A stretch of 64,000 nucleotides of DNA from Ancistrus triradiatus (Eukaryota; Chordata; Actinopteri; Siluriformes; Loricariidae). The translations under genes and the position numbers were made by a program. The stretch is from NCBI GenBank assembly GCA_025084515.1, contig JAJAGP010000172.1, forward strand, positions 186,001 to 250,000, given 5' to 3'. The notes beneath the pieces are model-generated. The model made no database searches. It had not been told where the DNA came from and was given only the letters and a program-made list of their open reading frames with translations. Shown here piece after piece: positions 12,158 to 27,400 of this stretch (position 1 is its first letter; each line of letters opens with the position of its first letter).

Positions 12158-15100
12158 CTACAACACACACACACACACAGACAGACTGAGTTGAATTTGT
12201 GGTTCTAATTTCATTTAGTTAATATTAGTACATGATTTTTTAATGTGTATTCTAGTGCTGATCACGGTCAGGTCTAGAACCAAACAAAAAGGGTTCTGGA
12301 AGTAAAATAATTTTTAATGATCATGTTTAATCTGTCAAGACTGACTCACTAGCAGATTGTTAAACAATGCTATATGCTCTTGCAGAAGCCAGAAGTTAAG
12401 GAGTGGTCCAGTGGTGCCCGGTCGCATAAAACACCTTAGGTTTTCTCCTAAATATAAACCATAAGGGAATTACTTAAGTGTGTTGCATGAAATCCCTCAC
12501 TCGGCTTTGAAATCATTATGATGCTTGGTATGGTTTGAATTTCTATTTAAAATCTATGGAAAAAACAATGAGGGATTTTTGCTCAGACTTTCGTATTCAG
12601 GTTTACTGGCTTATGAGATTTTTCCTAAGCTCCACATTTTCGTCGTTCTTAAAGGTCAAGGCATGAATGTGAGTACCTCCTGTCGGTCGGGTACAGCTCA
12701 GCCGTTACAACATCCAGAGAGTTCCAGGCGGAGATGCTGAGGCCATTATAGAGGCAGAGCATGGCGATCATCATCGTCTCACTGGTGCCGAACCACAGGA
12801 AGAAGCAACTGATACCGGACAGCACCATCGAACCTCCTGAAGAACGACACACAAAAAAGCAAATATGGCAAATCAATCAGGCCTAAAGTAAATAATGCAC
12901 ATTTTATTTTGCAGTCAAAAAGGTGCATTACACATAAAACACATCATGATGGAGGTCCGGCACCTATCCTAGAGGACACAGCGCTCAAGTTAAGTGCCCT
13001 AGATGGCCAGCAGGGGTCTCTCTTGCAATAACAAGGGGTCCAGTTCTTGCTGTCCGGGCTCTCCTCCCTGTATGTGATGCCTGACCCAGCTAGAAGCCGC
13101 CACCTGGACTTTAACCAGGGTCACTATGATGATGGGCTTGGTTTGAACCCTGGCATAGCAGTATTTCAAATCCAGAATATATTAACATATCATTAATCCA
13201 ATTCGATTAACAATGCTGTTCATCTTACCAAGCATGCTCAATCGGCCAACTTTGTCCATCAGCAGGGCAGAGACGATGTTGCCCGGCAACACAGCCAGGG
13301 TCCCCAGGAAGTTGATGAAGTAGACCCAGTAGGCACTATAGTCATCATCGAATGTGATCTGACAGCCTGTTTTATTGTGTGTAAATGTGCTGTTGATCAC
13401 GGACGAGCTGATGAACTTCGAATCGTCAACATCTGCATGAAAGAGCTGGGATTAGTCCTGACAGAAGAGATGCACCTTTGCATACTTCCCACTAGCACAT
13501 GTACAAACACAAAAGCTGTGTCTCTTAATTGGCAAACGAATGCATGTTTCTCATTAACACTATTAACAAATTATATTATTCACTCTGATGGCTCTGAAAT
13601 TTCAACAAAATACAGCAAAATATATCAAATTAAGCCATTTATAACATCCTGCTCATCATGCCATCATTTATTGGCAAATTTGCACACAGCATAGATAATA
13701 AAATTAGTTTATTACAATTGAGTAATTAAATGTCTTTCTTACAAAACTACAAATGCGATCTGGCGTCATCTTCTGGTACGGTCTTGTAATTGCTATTAAA
13801 GAAAAATTGAAGGACGGAAACCGCAAACGATTCACATTAAGTTATTTCATGCGCTTTCTAGATAACAATGTTTGAAAAAGTTAAGGATTTATAAAGTAAT
13901 GCACAAAGCAATTTCATTCAGTGTCAGCACGTCTTAATTTATTTCTACACCTTGTGTACACATACTGGACAACTCTAAATGTTAACTATAATAATGACAA
14001 ATTATTTAATTTGAGTTTAACCATATAATTGACTAATCACGGAAAAACAAGGCGTTATATCAAGATGGGGAAAGTCAGCCTTTAGACTAATCACAAAAAA
14101 GGGATCCTTTGTGGTTATTATTTTAATTGTTTCATTTACTGATTTTAATGTAGACAATACCATCACACATAAAGTGCCTTATCACTGCAAATAGTGACAT
14201 CTGGTGGTGCAAAGCTGGAACCACATCTTCAGCTCTACCTGACGTTTACAAGCTTACATAACTATAAAAACACTTTTGTTTTGGTTACGCTCTATCCTTT
14301 CCTCTAAGGAGAGATTTCATCCATTTAATTCACTGCGTCTAAAATGAGCACAATTCCAAGTTGTGTTATTGGCATTGGCAGCGAATCCATCAAACACCCC
14401 TTTCTATTATTTAGAAGCTTCCTGTATTGTATTGCCCAAATTTCCCTGGGGGCCTTACATTCCTACTGTGTCAGACAGGGTTCAGCATTTATTCTGCTGG
14501 TTGCTATTGTCTGTTGTCTAATCACATTGCAGCTACATCTGAATTTGAAAGGTGCCTTTTAAAATTATGCGCACACCTGTATTGTAGAAGAACGTATCCA
14601 GGATGGTGCAGTTCTTGAAGAAGGTCCCGACCGACGTCACATCCTCAAAGTAGCAGTTCTGGAAGATGGAGTTTATGAAGGTGACCGATTTAAACTTCAT
14701 ACCAATAAACCTGATGACAAACAACAAAATGGATTTATTAACTTACATTACGGAATATGAAGTAATTAATCTAATGCAATTGCATTAGATGAGACCAGCC
14801 CCTTTTTTGTTTTGTTTTTTAACAAAACAATGTACATTTTAATGTTATATCATCATGTTACTTACTGGAGCCACCACACTACAGACAGTCAATCTGTAAC
14901 TTTGTCGATCATACCATTTGCTAGGTGGGGGGGGGGGGGTTAAGTGCGTTTAAATACTTTTTACGGTTTTAACATTTTTTTAGCTTATCAGAGACAACCT
15001 TTAAACAACAAAAAACAACTTTGTCCTCTTATTTTCAGGGATGCTGGGACTCAATAAAAGGGGGCTAGACACGGCCATGATTGCATGGGACTAAAACGTC

Positions 15101-15777
15101 TTGATTAAAACCTTATACAAGAATACGAGCACTGTTTTGCATTGATAAAAATAATGTCTTTTATCGAATGTAAAATGGATCATCGTGACAAATTCGAATC
15201 GTGAGCAGAGTGTATCGTTACACCCCTCGTACATACTCCTAGTCATCTGCAGAAATATTGGTACCCTTAGTAAAAATGGTTATAAAGGTTATAAATGTCT
15301 TTGTGCTTAAAAGACTTAAGCACAACAAACACGAGAGCAATCTAATCGTATGAATTCTTTATTCTTTCCCTCCTTTTCCCTTATTTGGCATGTCCAATTC
15401 CCCAGTCTTTCGATATCTCCCACCTCGTGCATAACCCCTGACAGAGAAGGTGGTCGATGGGTGTTGGGCTATAAAGCAACAAGTGCATCCTCAAAACTCG
15501 CAGCCACAGCTTCTTTGGCAAAACTGAATCCACAGTAAGGAAAGTATTAAGCTTGTTATGTCTGTCCAACAGGGCCACTGGGAGATGATTCACCCTTATC
15601 TTCTCAAACAAAATACTTGTTTTTGTGTGTTAGTAATACTGTGCAACAGAGAATGATGTAATCACACAGTAAAAAACTGATAGGAGTTTTTAATTTCCTG
15701 CTGGTGATGCAGGTACGAGGACGTAACCCCACCGCTGTGTGCTCTTCTGTGGATGTGAGATATGATAAGCACAGCCC

Positions 15778-15816
<39 letters not shown>

Positions 15817-18800
15817 ATACATAAGCGGTAACATGCGCGCACACACACTGGGACATTTTAAAGTTGCCAGTTTGCCAAATGTCTTTGGAATGTGAGCGGA
15901 AACCCAGGGAGAACATGCAGCACGCAGGCAGCACCGGATTCTGTTAGAATTGGGCCAACTTTCATTTTTTCAGGGAGAGAAAGGTGTGCACCCTCCTGCA
16001 CACTTCACAGTTCCCTGCTCTCATACATTGCGCTGCCATAATAAAAGACAGTTTCCCCTTCCGTAAATGTGTTTGTGGGAGAGAGAGAGAGAGAGAGCAC
16101 AGGGTCAGGAGGGGCGGAGAGAGCCACTGAGACAGTGAAATAAGATTTTACTCATCTTACATAGTAAAAACTTGAAAATGAATATGTCGCCAGCGTTGAC
16201 GTTAATTAAATCAAATCAAATAAATCAAGAGAAGCCCTGCAGGATCTTGGCTTTTCGTCAATACCAGTATAAATCTTCACCTCACCTGTCATTGATGAAG
16301 GCTCCGTTGGAATGCACCTGGTTCTCCAAGGTGAAGTTAAAGGTGAAGTCCTCAATGCGCTCGTTGTTGTGGATCTTCACTCTCGCCGCATACTCGTCCG
16401 CCTGCAGATGCTTTATTACATCGGGAAACCACACGGACAGTCCGTAGTACCTGCACCAAAGATGTGGTGGTCAGAGGAAACATCATTAGGAATGAACTTG
16501 TGAAGACATACACAAAAGAGACTCCTAGGGGTTACACTTTTACCTATGCTATCTTAAACTTCTGTGGACTTATACTTTTTCCTTTTGCTTCAGACCCTTT
16601 CCCTTTTTTCACATTTTGTTATGTTGAGGAATATAGTTTGCAAAAAAGTATGTAAAAACTCCAGGCAGGCTCTGTCTCTTTTACTGAGGACAGGCTGGCC
16701 ACTTTGTCATAAAGCCCAGATTGGTGGAGTGCTGCAGTGATGGTCGACCTTCTAGAAGTTTCTCCCACAAGATCTGCACACAAGATCTTTGGAGTCCAGC
16801 CAGAGTGACTATTGTGTTCTTGGTCACCTCTCTTATCAAGGCCCTTCTCCCAAGATTTCTGGTTGTTCCAACTTCTTCCATTTCAGAATTATGGAGGACA
16901 CTGTTCTCTTGGGAACTTTCAGGGCAGCAGATTCTCCAGAGCTGTGCCTCCACATAATCCTGTCTGAGCTCTACAGGCATTGGTTTTTGCTCTGATATGC
17001 ACTGTTTGCTGTAAGACCTTATATAGGCAGGTATGTGTCTTTCCATATCATGCTCAATCGTGAATTTACCACAGGTGGACCCTAATCAAGGCGTAGAAAC
17101 ATCTCAGAGATGATCAAGAATAACAGAAGGCCCCAGAGCTAAATTTCAAGCATCGTAGAAAAGAGTCTGAATACTTATGTCCATGCAAATGTTTAGCTTT
17201 TCCTTTTTAATAACATAAGTTATTGTTCTGTACCTCTGACAGACTTGGTCCACCTGGTGCAGCTCCACCCCTAGACCCATCCACACAACGGTTAAAGTGA
17301 CAACAGTAATTGTGCAAACAATGTGTGACTCCCAATGCGTAGTAGCTCCACATCTGGGCTCTAATGCAGTAATTATTAAAGGAAAGCACCCAATCTCATA
17401 CCCACACACTGTGTTAATGGAGTTTAGAGGACTCCACAGGCAGTTATAACTCAGTCTGGGAGGTTTATTAACGCGACCGATAACGATGTTAAGAATTCAG
17501 ACTATTCTGTGTATTTTCCATGGACACTGTGGCTTTAGCTCGTCTATATTGTCTATATGGAATCTTTAGCTAGCACAGTGAATAAGATCTAAACAATGGT
17601 CTAGATTCATTCTTAATATTTGTGTCACTGCGCAATAGTCTCTTACCCAAAAGACAGAGAGAACCAAACTAAGGCCAGCTTCACTGTGTTGTCTTTCACA
17701 GGATAATCCCAGCACTTCAGGAACGTCAGCCAAATCTGTTAAACACAACGGAAGGTATTACAGATGAAACACTTCTACTACAAAAACAGCCTTTAAGTGA
17801 AACGGCTTAAATATACTGGTAACGTTTAGCGTCTGCATTACGTTCCCTGACCCTTGCCCAAAATGGAAGTAATTTAGTTACTTTGTACACAGTGTTTTAT
17901 TTTAAACCACAAATATTAATTAAAGCACGATATGACAACATTTAGCACAGTACTGTACTGTAAACCACAACACAGTCATTCTTATCTCTGTTTCTTTATA
18001 ACACCTGAAACGCTTCCCTTAGCATCTAAACAAAAACGAAAAATAAAGTACGATGTCGTGTTTCTTTCTGAGCCTGCGATTCCCTGTTGTGTCAGCAGGT
18101 GTCGCAAGGGTTTGCTTGTACAAGTTATCCGTCCTTCATTCACGAATTGGATGCATGTACGACAGATTTTTATTTCCGGTTTTAATTCTTAAGACCTCCT
18201 AGTCCGTGCCTCTTTTTCGCAAGCTGATGGCAACAGTGGCAAGGAAAAACGCCCTCAGATCAGAGGAAGATAGCTACTTCAGTTTGCATTCAGAATTCGC
18301 ACACTAAGTCTGGTTGCTCTGTCCTAAGGTTTTCAGCAAGTTAAGCAATCTCAAAAGCGATTTTCGAGAAAATGAAATTCTGGACTCACGCCGCGAAGTT
18401 CGCTCCTGATCCTGAACAACACTTTAGCTGCAGGGTTTGCAGACTCCGACCGCATCTCCACAAACTCGTCCAACTGCTTGGGTATCTTTATACGGTTCAC
18501 CTGCAGGGGAAAGACAGAGGAGTTGCAAACAACACAGCAACATCAAAAAGTCAGTGTGCAGTATTCGAGAAATGTCATTTTGTAGTTAAATATAGTTCCA
18601 AAATGATTTCGATACGCACTGTAAAAACTTTCTCGGGCTCTCCTCGAGCACGCATGTTGGTATCATGGATCTGTTTCAGCACCATCCACGCCTCATCGTG
18701 CTTTCCCGCCTACCGAACAAAAGACTGTCGTTGGAGGAACCCACACAGAGAGACCTTCACACACACCAATACACACAGGGCTTACCTCCAGGAAGTAACG

Positions 18801-21800
18801 TGGACTTTCAGGCATGAAGGTGAGGGAAACGACTGCACTGACGCACGGCAGAGCGCACACGACCACAAACACTCTCCAACTGTGGAACTGATACGCAGAG
18901 CCCATGCTGAAACTCCAGCCTGCACACACAAATAAACACACACACACACACAGATTTAGGGAGGTAGTATAAGTGATTACAGTACTGGCATGGTGATCTT
19001 GCGTGCAGCATCTTTGTAGGAAAGTCTATACAACCCAGTAGTTCATTATTCCTGTTTTTGGAATGTCCATTAGGTGGCGGTAGAGCCAGAATAAAGAAAT
19101 TCTCGGTTGCATAGACTTTCCTACAATCTTGGTCAAGCAGGAAGCTGGTAAATAAAAGTTCACTGCAGTCCAATGCAAAAGTGAGTCCATAAAAAAAACA
19201 CTGCTGGCAAAATAAAGGGTAACACAATCTCTATGTGGAAGGGGAAAAAAGCATAAATAATTTACCGCGCCGCTTAACAACCGCATTACGTTCTCTGAAA
19301 CAGGCTGTTGATCGAAATGGTCGTTGACCGGATTTTACAACAAAACTGCGTGCAAGCTAGCCTTCCCAGAAGAGTTTAGGATTTTAATAAAATGGGTTCA
19401 TGACGTCCAAATTAGAAATATACACTCCAAACCACACACTTTTCCAGTCCTCCATCCCCGCCCGTCCCCAACCACAGATACGGGAGCATTGCGGCAGAAC
19501 CACATTTACCCACACACACACACACACACACACACTGCTGCCTCTGAATAAGGTGTTAAAGTGAGACTAATCAATCGACCTCAATTACACAATGAAAGGC
19601 GAGGGACGACGCAGGCGAGAAAAGAATTAAGGGAGGCTTTAATAATGAACAGGAGCGAAGGTGTAATTCAGTGCAGTGATCACTTACACACGGACACACG
19701 GCGGTTTAGTTAAAGCCGTCTGCCTGCACTGCTTTGCTACTCAATACGACTACAGCACTGAACAGCCCACTGATTTTAATGGACTTTTCAGGCATGGCTG
19801 CTTTAAGCTTGGGCTTTTGAGCAATAACACTAATGGTAATTAGCAATAATGGTGATGTGCAAGGTGTAAGAGTGACAATATTTAAGGCAAATAATTAATT
19901 ATACCCTCCTCGACCATTACGCTTTTCACCTGCTGATTTTTGTCTTGCTACTACCTGCAGCCGATAGCTTTGCTTTCCGCACTATAAGATAATATAAGAT
20001 AATAAACAAGTACATCAGGAATGTTAGAAAACTTCATGTATCTTCGTCTCTCAACTCTGTTCTGCTCTGATATCTGTTCCGCCTTCCCATGTCCACACAT
20101 AATGCTTCAGTTCTCTCGTTTTTCTTCTCTCTCTCTCTCACACCTCTCTGCCTACGTCGTGCGCCTTCATCCTTTAAATATCCTTAACGTCGCCTACATT
20201 AATCATGCTCGCTGTCCCTCTCCCTCCACTTCTCCGTCGTACGCTCGCTCGCTTCCACTCGCTGCCTCTGAAATGACCTCTTCTCCTCCTTTGTTCCAGA
20301 TATCATCATCACGCTTCTGGTCTTTACTAGTCTCTAGTTTTTAGGGGCCTGTCTATACACACTAGGGAGCAACGCTAATATTCATACGTTATAAACTTCA
20401 ATACAATTTGCTGGGGAATGCATTTAATTATGGCATAGCGTCATTTCCAGTTCCAAATCCTGTAGTGAGCGTGTCTTGCAAACCGGGGTGCATTCCTGGT
20501 TCTCGAGCTTAGTGATTCCTTCTTTTACACTTACCATAAATGCTGGAGTAGCAAACCTACCATAAATACGCTCCCAACAGCTGCTATGTCATAGTTGCGG
20601 TCACTCACCATAGTGAGGGATGATGGCCCAGGCCATGGCCGAAGCGTAGATGCCACCGATCATCCAGAACATGCAGAGCCAGCTCAGATGCTCGCCTCGC
20701 TTCTCTCTCGCCAAGAACTCGGCAAAGTAAGAGAACACGATGGGTACGGCCCCACCGATCCTGCAGAGGACAAAGGAAAACTATACACTCTAGAAGCAGC
20801 CTGAACGTAGACAACGTCCAAATGCCCAGTGGAAATACAGAACTAGAAGGGACTACATAATTTCGGCCATATAGCGCATCTGTTGGAGTCTTTAAGTGTC
20901 TGTTTTATGCAGCAGGATGAAATCAGCCTCTAGCTCTCTTTAATTATCCACATCCAGACTTGTTTTAATTCTAAGTGCCCAGAGAGCATTTTAGGGATCG
21001 ATTGGGATGGGTCTGCTTACGTCTGCATGTCTGACCCAGGTCAAGGTTGTGTTTCGGTGCTCTTTCCTTGTCTATGTATGTGTCCTGCCTTGAAAACACA
21101 GGAAGTGGATCCAGAGTGCTTCTGTGGTAGTGCAAATATTTTTTGTGAAGCTATTGCTCTTCCTAACACAAGAACAAGACACCGAGAAGGCAATCTGCAT
21201 TAATTACTTATTAAATAACACATCAATGCTGAAAGGGAAAAGTAAGACTAAGCACCAGACTATGAGTTCTGAATGCCATCCACCGATTTGGTCGTATGCA
21301 ATACAGGCAATACACCCATTTGATTAATGACCTTTAATGACTGAGGTCTTCAAAATGATAATAAATTATAATAGGGAATACAATCCGTCTTTTATCTCTG
21401 AATGTTAAGGCTGTGAAGAGCCAATCAGTGCTGCAGATCTACGAGCAGAGGCGGGAGTTTAAGCTGAACTCCATCCGTTGTTAGCTCACGTTTGGACAAC
21501 AGACTGTTCTAACTCGGTTGATGTTTTTAGAGACTTTTTTGTGCAAGTTCCTCGTGTTTGAGTTTGTGTATGTACCTGTCCTATTGTAAGTAGTACTCCT
21601 TTGTTTGTATATTCTCTCTAACCTATAACTATATAAACTGTTTCATATTCACTCGATGAGTCTCTGCTTCAAGGGCTGATCTTCTGTGTTGTTTGTAATA
21701 CTGTCTATTGATGCAAAAGTATCAGGTCCATCGTACCATCCTCTTAAGTGTTACGCCTTTAACTAACACAGGGTCGTACCGGTACGTCACTGTCTTTTCT

Positions 21801-24067
21801 GTAAACATTGTGAAGACCAAACATTTTTCATTTGTCACAAACGCTGGAGAAATTCTTCTCAACTTAATTTGGGATCCACATAATTCCTCAGGATGAGCCC
21901 TGCGTTTGAGAGACCCATCTTTCTGTCGGGGGTTAGTGAGAATGGCTGGAGGGTGGAGGGGAAGGAGGCAGGGGAGCGGCGCCGATGAAGATCAGTACTC
22001 CTCAAGGACAAAGAACCGGCCGTTCATTCAATTAGCAATAAACCACACTGCTGTACTTACACTACTGCACAACCCCCTCTCGCTCTCCCTCTACCTCAAT
22101 CTCTCTGCTGCAAAGTCACATCGCACACCGCTGCTTTAACCTCCCGGTGCTGACCCGGAACACAACCCCGGGTGGAGTTAAAGGAAAAAGGAAGACGGAT
22201 TGAACTGAGATGGAAGAGCGAAGTGCAGAATTGTGAGGTCTGGCTAAAATTGCATGTCACTCTCGGAAGAGTCGTTATCTCAGCAGGAAGCCAGACCAAT
22301 ACGCTAGGAGACAGAGCAGATCTCTGCATCTATGTGTGCGTTTGATCCGAAGTACACAGACCCCATGGGGAGACAAAAGAGTCTGCATTTCCAGCCTGAG
22401 GTCAAATTGAGGTGAACCCCTCCTGCCGAATCCAATCAGTTCCTAAAATGCTCCCCGGGACGTCGTAAAGAGCACTTCAGAATTAAAACAGCTCTGGGAT
22501 AATTAAAGAGACCTAGAGGCTGATTTCATTCTGCCTCAAACAGACACACACGCACCCCACTAGATACATCCAAAAGTATGTAGACACCCCTTTCAGTTAC
22601 CTATCTCTATTATTTGAGCCTAGCTGGTTCCAAACAAACAGCAGCAGCAAAAAGGCAGTGGAACTCTTAGGTTTCCACAACTGAATGATCAGTAAAAGAG
22701 ATGCGCTGACCCAAATCCTGACAGCATCCTGCAGAAGAGGAACGTGCTGTAGCCCTGGACGAATGATGACAGGAAGGCGAAGAAGCCGTTGACAGACATG
22801 CACACCAGCAGACACTGTCTTCGTCCCACTTTATCCGATAATCCTCCCCAGAAGAAAGCTCCGACCATCATTCCCAGGTACACGATACTACCTGTGGAAG
22901 CACAGAGAGGGTTAGATAGCAAAAATGCGCTCTATACATAATATTAGCATCCCATCCTGGTGACCAGTGTACAAACTCATCACATACTGGTATTACTGGT
23001 GCTAGAGTGGAAGTGGGATATTGGTGTCTGGACAATCCATTTTTTTAAAAGTTAGCCTTTCCACGTACTACTTTTCAAGATTGTGCAAAAGTCTTAGGCC
23101 ACCATTACATTTGTTGTTTTAGCAATGGGAGAGTATATTGACCATACGTAATTATTTCTCCATCTCTTTATGTGACCTAAGACTTTTGCACAGTACTTTA
23201 AAGTAGTCCGACGCCTACACTTGCTATTACATCCACAGATCCATACGTTTATTTATTTATCCACATCAATCCCTCTTTTCCTCTACCATTCCTGAACCCC
23301 ATATGGAATTGACCACACACACACACAAATACACAAATCGCTGACTGTGCACGATAAGACGTGGCAAAACAGCACACGTCGCAAAGTGCAGCCTGTTTCT
23401 TCCGTTCGTACCCAGAGAAATTAAAATCGTGTCACCAGTCATCGACGTCATCCTGCTTTCACTGGCGTGTGCACTTTCTGAATTATACATCACACTCTGC
23501 ACAAAATATTGCAGTGTATCTTAATGTAGCGGATGACTCATTACCACAAGAATCATTCCAGCACATGTTGAAATGTAAACGCATAAGGGCGTCCATTACA
23601 GGAAACTGGAATACCTGAACAGGTTCGCCATTGTAATGCCAGTGTGATGCCCGACCTGACCAGAAGGCAGCACTGGGATTTGACCCTTCTGTCCATAAGC
23701 AAAGTCCATTAGAAATTTGGTTTCTAACTTTGAGTGAGAACTTGCTTGCACAGAACCTTGAACTCCACAAGACACCCTGAAAATGCACGGGAATGCCAAA
23801 ACGAGTCAGGGCTTATTGTCTAACATCACTGTCACGTTCCAAAATCTAGTGGAAAGCCGTTTTAGATGAACAAAAGCTGATGTAGGAGAAAGGCAAAGCT
23901 AATACCCATGTATAGGATGATATACATTGGGTGTCCACATACTTATGTCTGTATAATGTATGCTGATCTGTTGTTTATTGTTAATTCGTTGTCGAACCCA
24001 TTTAATGTCCTTAGCTGGGTTAATCCTTTATTTCAAGTGGCCAGCACAACACAACACCTCACAATGC

Positions 24068-24110
<43 letters not shown>

Positions 24111-24216
24111 CGCAACAGACGGATTCAATAAAGCCATTCAAAGGTCCTCTGCAAAGAAATGCTCATAAATATGCTAAAGGAGCGGAGAACGATCGTTTGG
24201 TGTCCACAAAGAAAGG

Positions 24217-24269
<53 letters not shown>

Positions 24270-24392
24270 TTTCTCCTGCTTTCTGAACATCACGTCTCTG
24301 ATTGGAGCTGATATGCAGAAAGCGGTCCCTGTTATCTGGTTTTGCAGGCATGATGAGGAAAGCAGGTGATCCATTACAGGCTGACAGTGTGG

Positions 24393-24428
<36 letters not shown>

Positions 24429-27400
24429 AAACACTATAGTTAATCAATTCAACACCTAACCTCAGTAACCTAAACCAAATCTTTAAGCTCTTCCGGTTTT
24501 TCAAACGAAAGTTTTTGTAATTGAAAAAAAGCTATTTTCTTATAGGGACCAGAAAAATGTCAGACACTTAGTCTTGAAATGATATGCACACTTTACGCAA
24601 CACACACATACACACATACTGGAGTTGCAAAGCTACAATATTTACACGAGAAAAATTAGGTAGTAAATATAACCGAAACTTGTGACATTTCAAAACTTTC
24701 AGTCGATGCCTGATTGACATTAGAGACCCACAAAAGCTTTAACTGTTAACACAAGACAGGATGGGTTTATGGATTCATTCTGTTCAAACTCAGTGACGAA
24801 TCACCATTTTGTCCTGAGGTGCTGAGATCATGAATGTGGAGATTTCTTGCTTACGTTGTGGCTTTAAAGCAAACATAACTGCCCTACCTTCTTAGAATTA
24901 ATAGTGTAAAAACATGAGAAACAAAGCTTTTCAGACCTTTCAAGAAGGTGATGAGTTCAGGTGCTTCAAATTGGTGTTTAAGAATGTTTACTAGTGTTTA
25001 ATAATGACCTCTTGTTACATAATATATCAAGTGCATTAAGCACTTGTATTAATGTCCTGTTTTTACAGAAACCAGCTAAGTTTAGAGAGCTAAAGCATTC
25101 AGTTGCATAAGTGGTAACCCTCTCTGAATGATATGTAGCTGTTTAATAAGCTGCGAAGAAAGATTCAGCGCACATAATCAAAAAAAAAAAGGAGTGAGAA
25201 AAGCTAGCAGTGAAGATTGTTTCTTTTTGTTCAGTTCTCCAGAGTTCAGGCTCAGGTTAATGCTTTTTTGGTTTGCAGACTTTACACAAAGCCCTTATAC
25301 GTGCTCTGCAATAACCCAGCGATGAGGCTCTTAATTGCTGTTTTTATAATATCTAATAAATTTAAAAGCACTGTTGGAAGCACTTTGTACAGTTTGTGCT
25401 CATTGGCTCAAAAAGCACAAACAGAACTGTTATATATACCCTATATCATTTTTACATATCCTTCATTTCTTAAATTCCTACACAACACCAAAATCACCTA
25501 TAATCCTTATATATTATCTATATTCGTAAATATGTTTATGATCCTATATAACTCCTCTATAAACAACATTTTCCTGTACATCAAACAGTCTGACTTGTTT
25601 CAGCCTCCCTCGTCCAAAATTTCACGGATATCCATGATGACAGGATCAATAAGGCCCCGATCAATAAATCTTCCTATGCTGAACAGCTGAGACTCATCCA
25701 ACACAACGGATTCAGGATCTGTCACAGAATGAATGAATGAATGAATGAATGAATGAATGAGCGACTGGGTGAATGAGTAAATACATGAACAAAAGGAAAT
25801 AAAAAATAAAGGACACAGTATGTAAGTAAACTTGCTGTAGCACAATAAAAAGGAGAAAAAGAAAGAAAGAAGAAAAAGAAAGGTTACAGGTACGTTCATT
25901 GTCTTATATATATCTAATTCACATCTGAATGACAACAACTAGTACAAACCTTTGCGACACCTGCTGACAGAAAAAAGAACTGCAGTCGTAACAGGCAGAA
26001 AACAACAGGGTAATGTTTCACTCGCATTTTCAGTTTTCAGTTTTTCAAGATTTACTAAAGATACAAATAAGAATGACTGTATTGTGCAGTACAAATATAG
26101 TACTACGTGTTTTTCATATTGTATTTTAATGAATATAATTGCTTAAAATAAAACACTATGTGCAAAATACCTAAAATATGACGGGACTGTGGTAATGCCT
26201 GGTCCATGTTTATTTTGGTCAGCATCCTGTTCCACAGACCATATTGCGGTCGTTAAACAATGCATAAAATAAAATAAAACATAATTTTAACAGTATAATT
26301 AAATGATTAAAAATGTGACAATGAACTGGAATTTATGAAGCCTACTTAAATACGCTTATCATTATTCCAACGTATTAGACTGAAAATAATGTATTATTTT
26401 CATCTGCTAGTGCAACTTGTTTTATTTCATCATATTTTATTCTTACAAACCACAACGTGGACATGGGATGAAATGTCTCTGCGTTGGTCTGAGAGGAGGC
26501 GTAAGAGCTGCGACTGGTGCGCAAAGAAATGCTCAGAGAGAACCGGAATTACTGAACAGATTAGGATTTACCATATAATAAAATCTCCTATGATATTACA
26601 TAATTCTGTATTTACACATAGACTTGCCTTTGATCTTATTATCTCCATTTTGGAGGCACTGAAAATGTGGATTGTATTCTGGTGTAGATGTGTTTCCTTA
26701 AGACTATTTTATCTTAAGAATATGAACCCTGGCTCAGCGCTAATGACACGGCTCTGTAAAGCGAGCTGTTCTGCTGCGAGAACCCAGGAGAGTCGTTCTC
26801 ACTTTTCTGATTTCATGCCTTGCTGCTCTTGCTCTTTCTCTCTCTTTTTCTCACCCTCTCTCAGCGCTGATGCCGGTCGTTTGACATGATGGCGAGAAGG
26901 AGTAGCATTTAATAAAGCGAAATGAAGGGCACAGAGATAAAGAAGAGGTACGAGTACTGCTGCAGACCTCACTGTGGTTTAAGAATGTGGGGTGAGACCT
27001 CAGATGCAGAGATACTCAGGTTTGGGAACGTGCTCAATACACCAAGAGAAAATCGGATCAGTTTTAGAAATTTTGCATTCCAGAGTGGCAAAACCACCTG
27101 ATCATTCATGCAGATGATTTGGGGCTGGTTGGAGCGACCTGCCCACAACTAAATCCTGTCGTCTGGTCTCAGATGCGAATGGCTCCCAAAATCTGAGCCT
27201 CAGCTCTTTCTAGGTTTCTTCTTTATGGGTTTTTCCTTGCCGCTGTCATCTGTTTGGCCACTCATTGGAATCTGGATTTGTATCTTATAAAGCTGCTTTG
27301 CAAAAACAACCAAGAACCAAAATCTTGGGAGGACCAAGAGCAGGAAAACTCGTTTTTAGCAAAGAGCTTTATTATACGAAGACTTGTCCCAATTTGTTAA

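Noticed and set aside
18372..18935. 187-codon plus-strand open frame
   Set aside because: It runs across three sv2c exons and their splice sites on the opposite strand; the peptide has no family features.
26389..26889. 166-codon plus-strand open frame in an sv2c intron
   Set aside because: Low-complexity C-terminal half and no recognisable domain; treated as chance.
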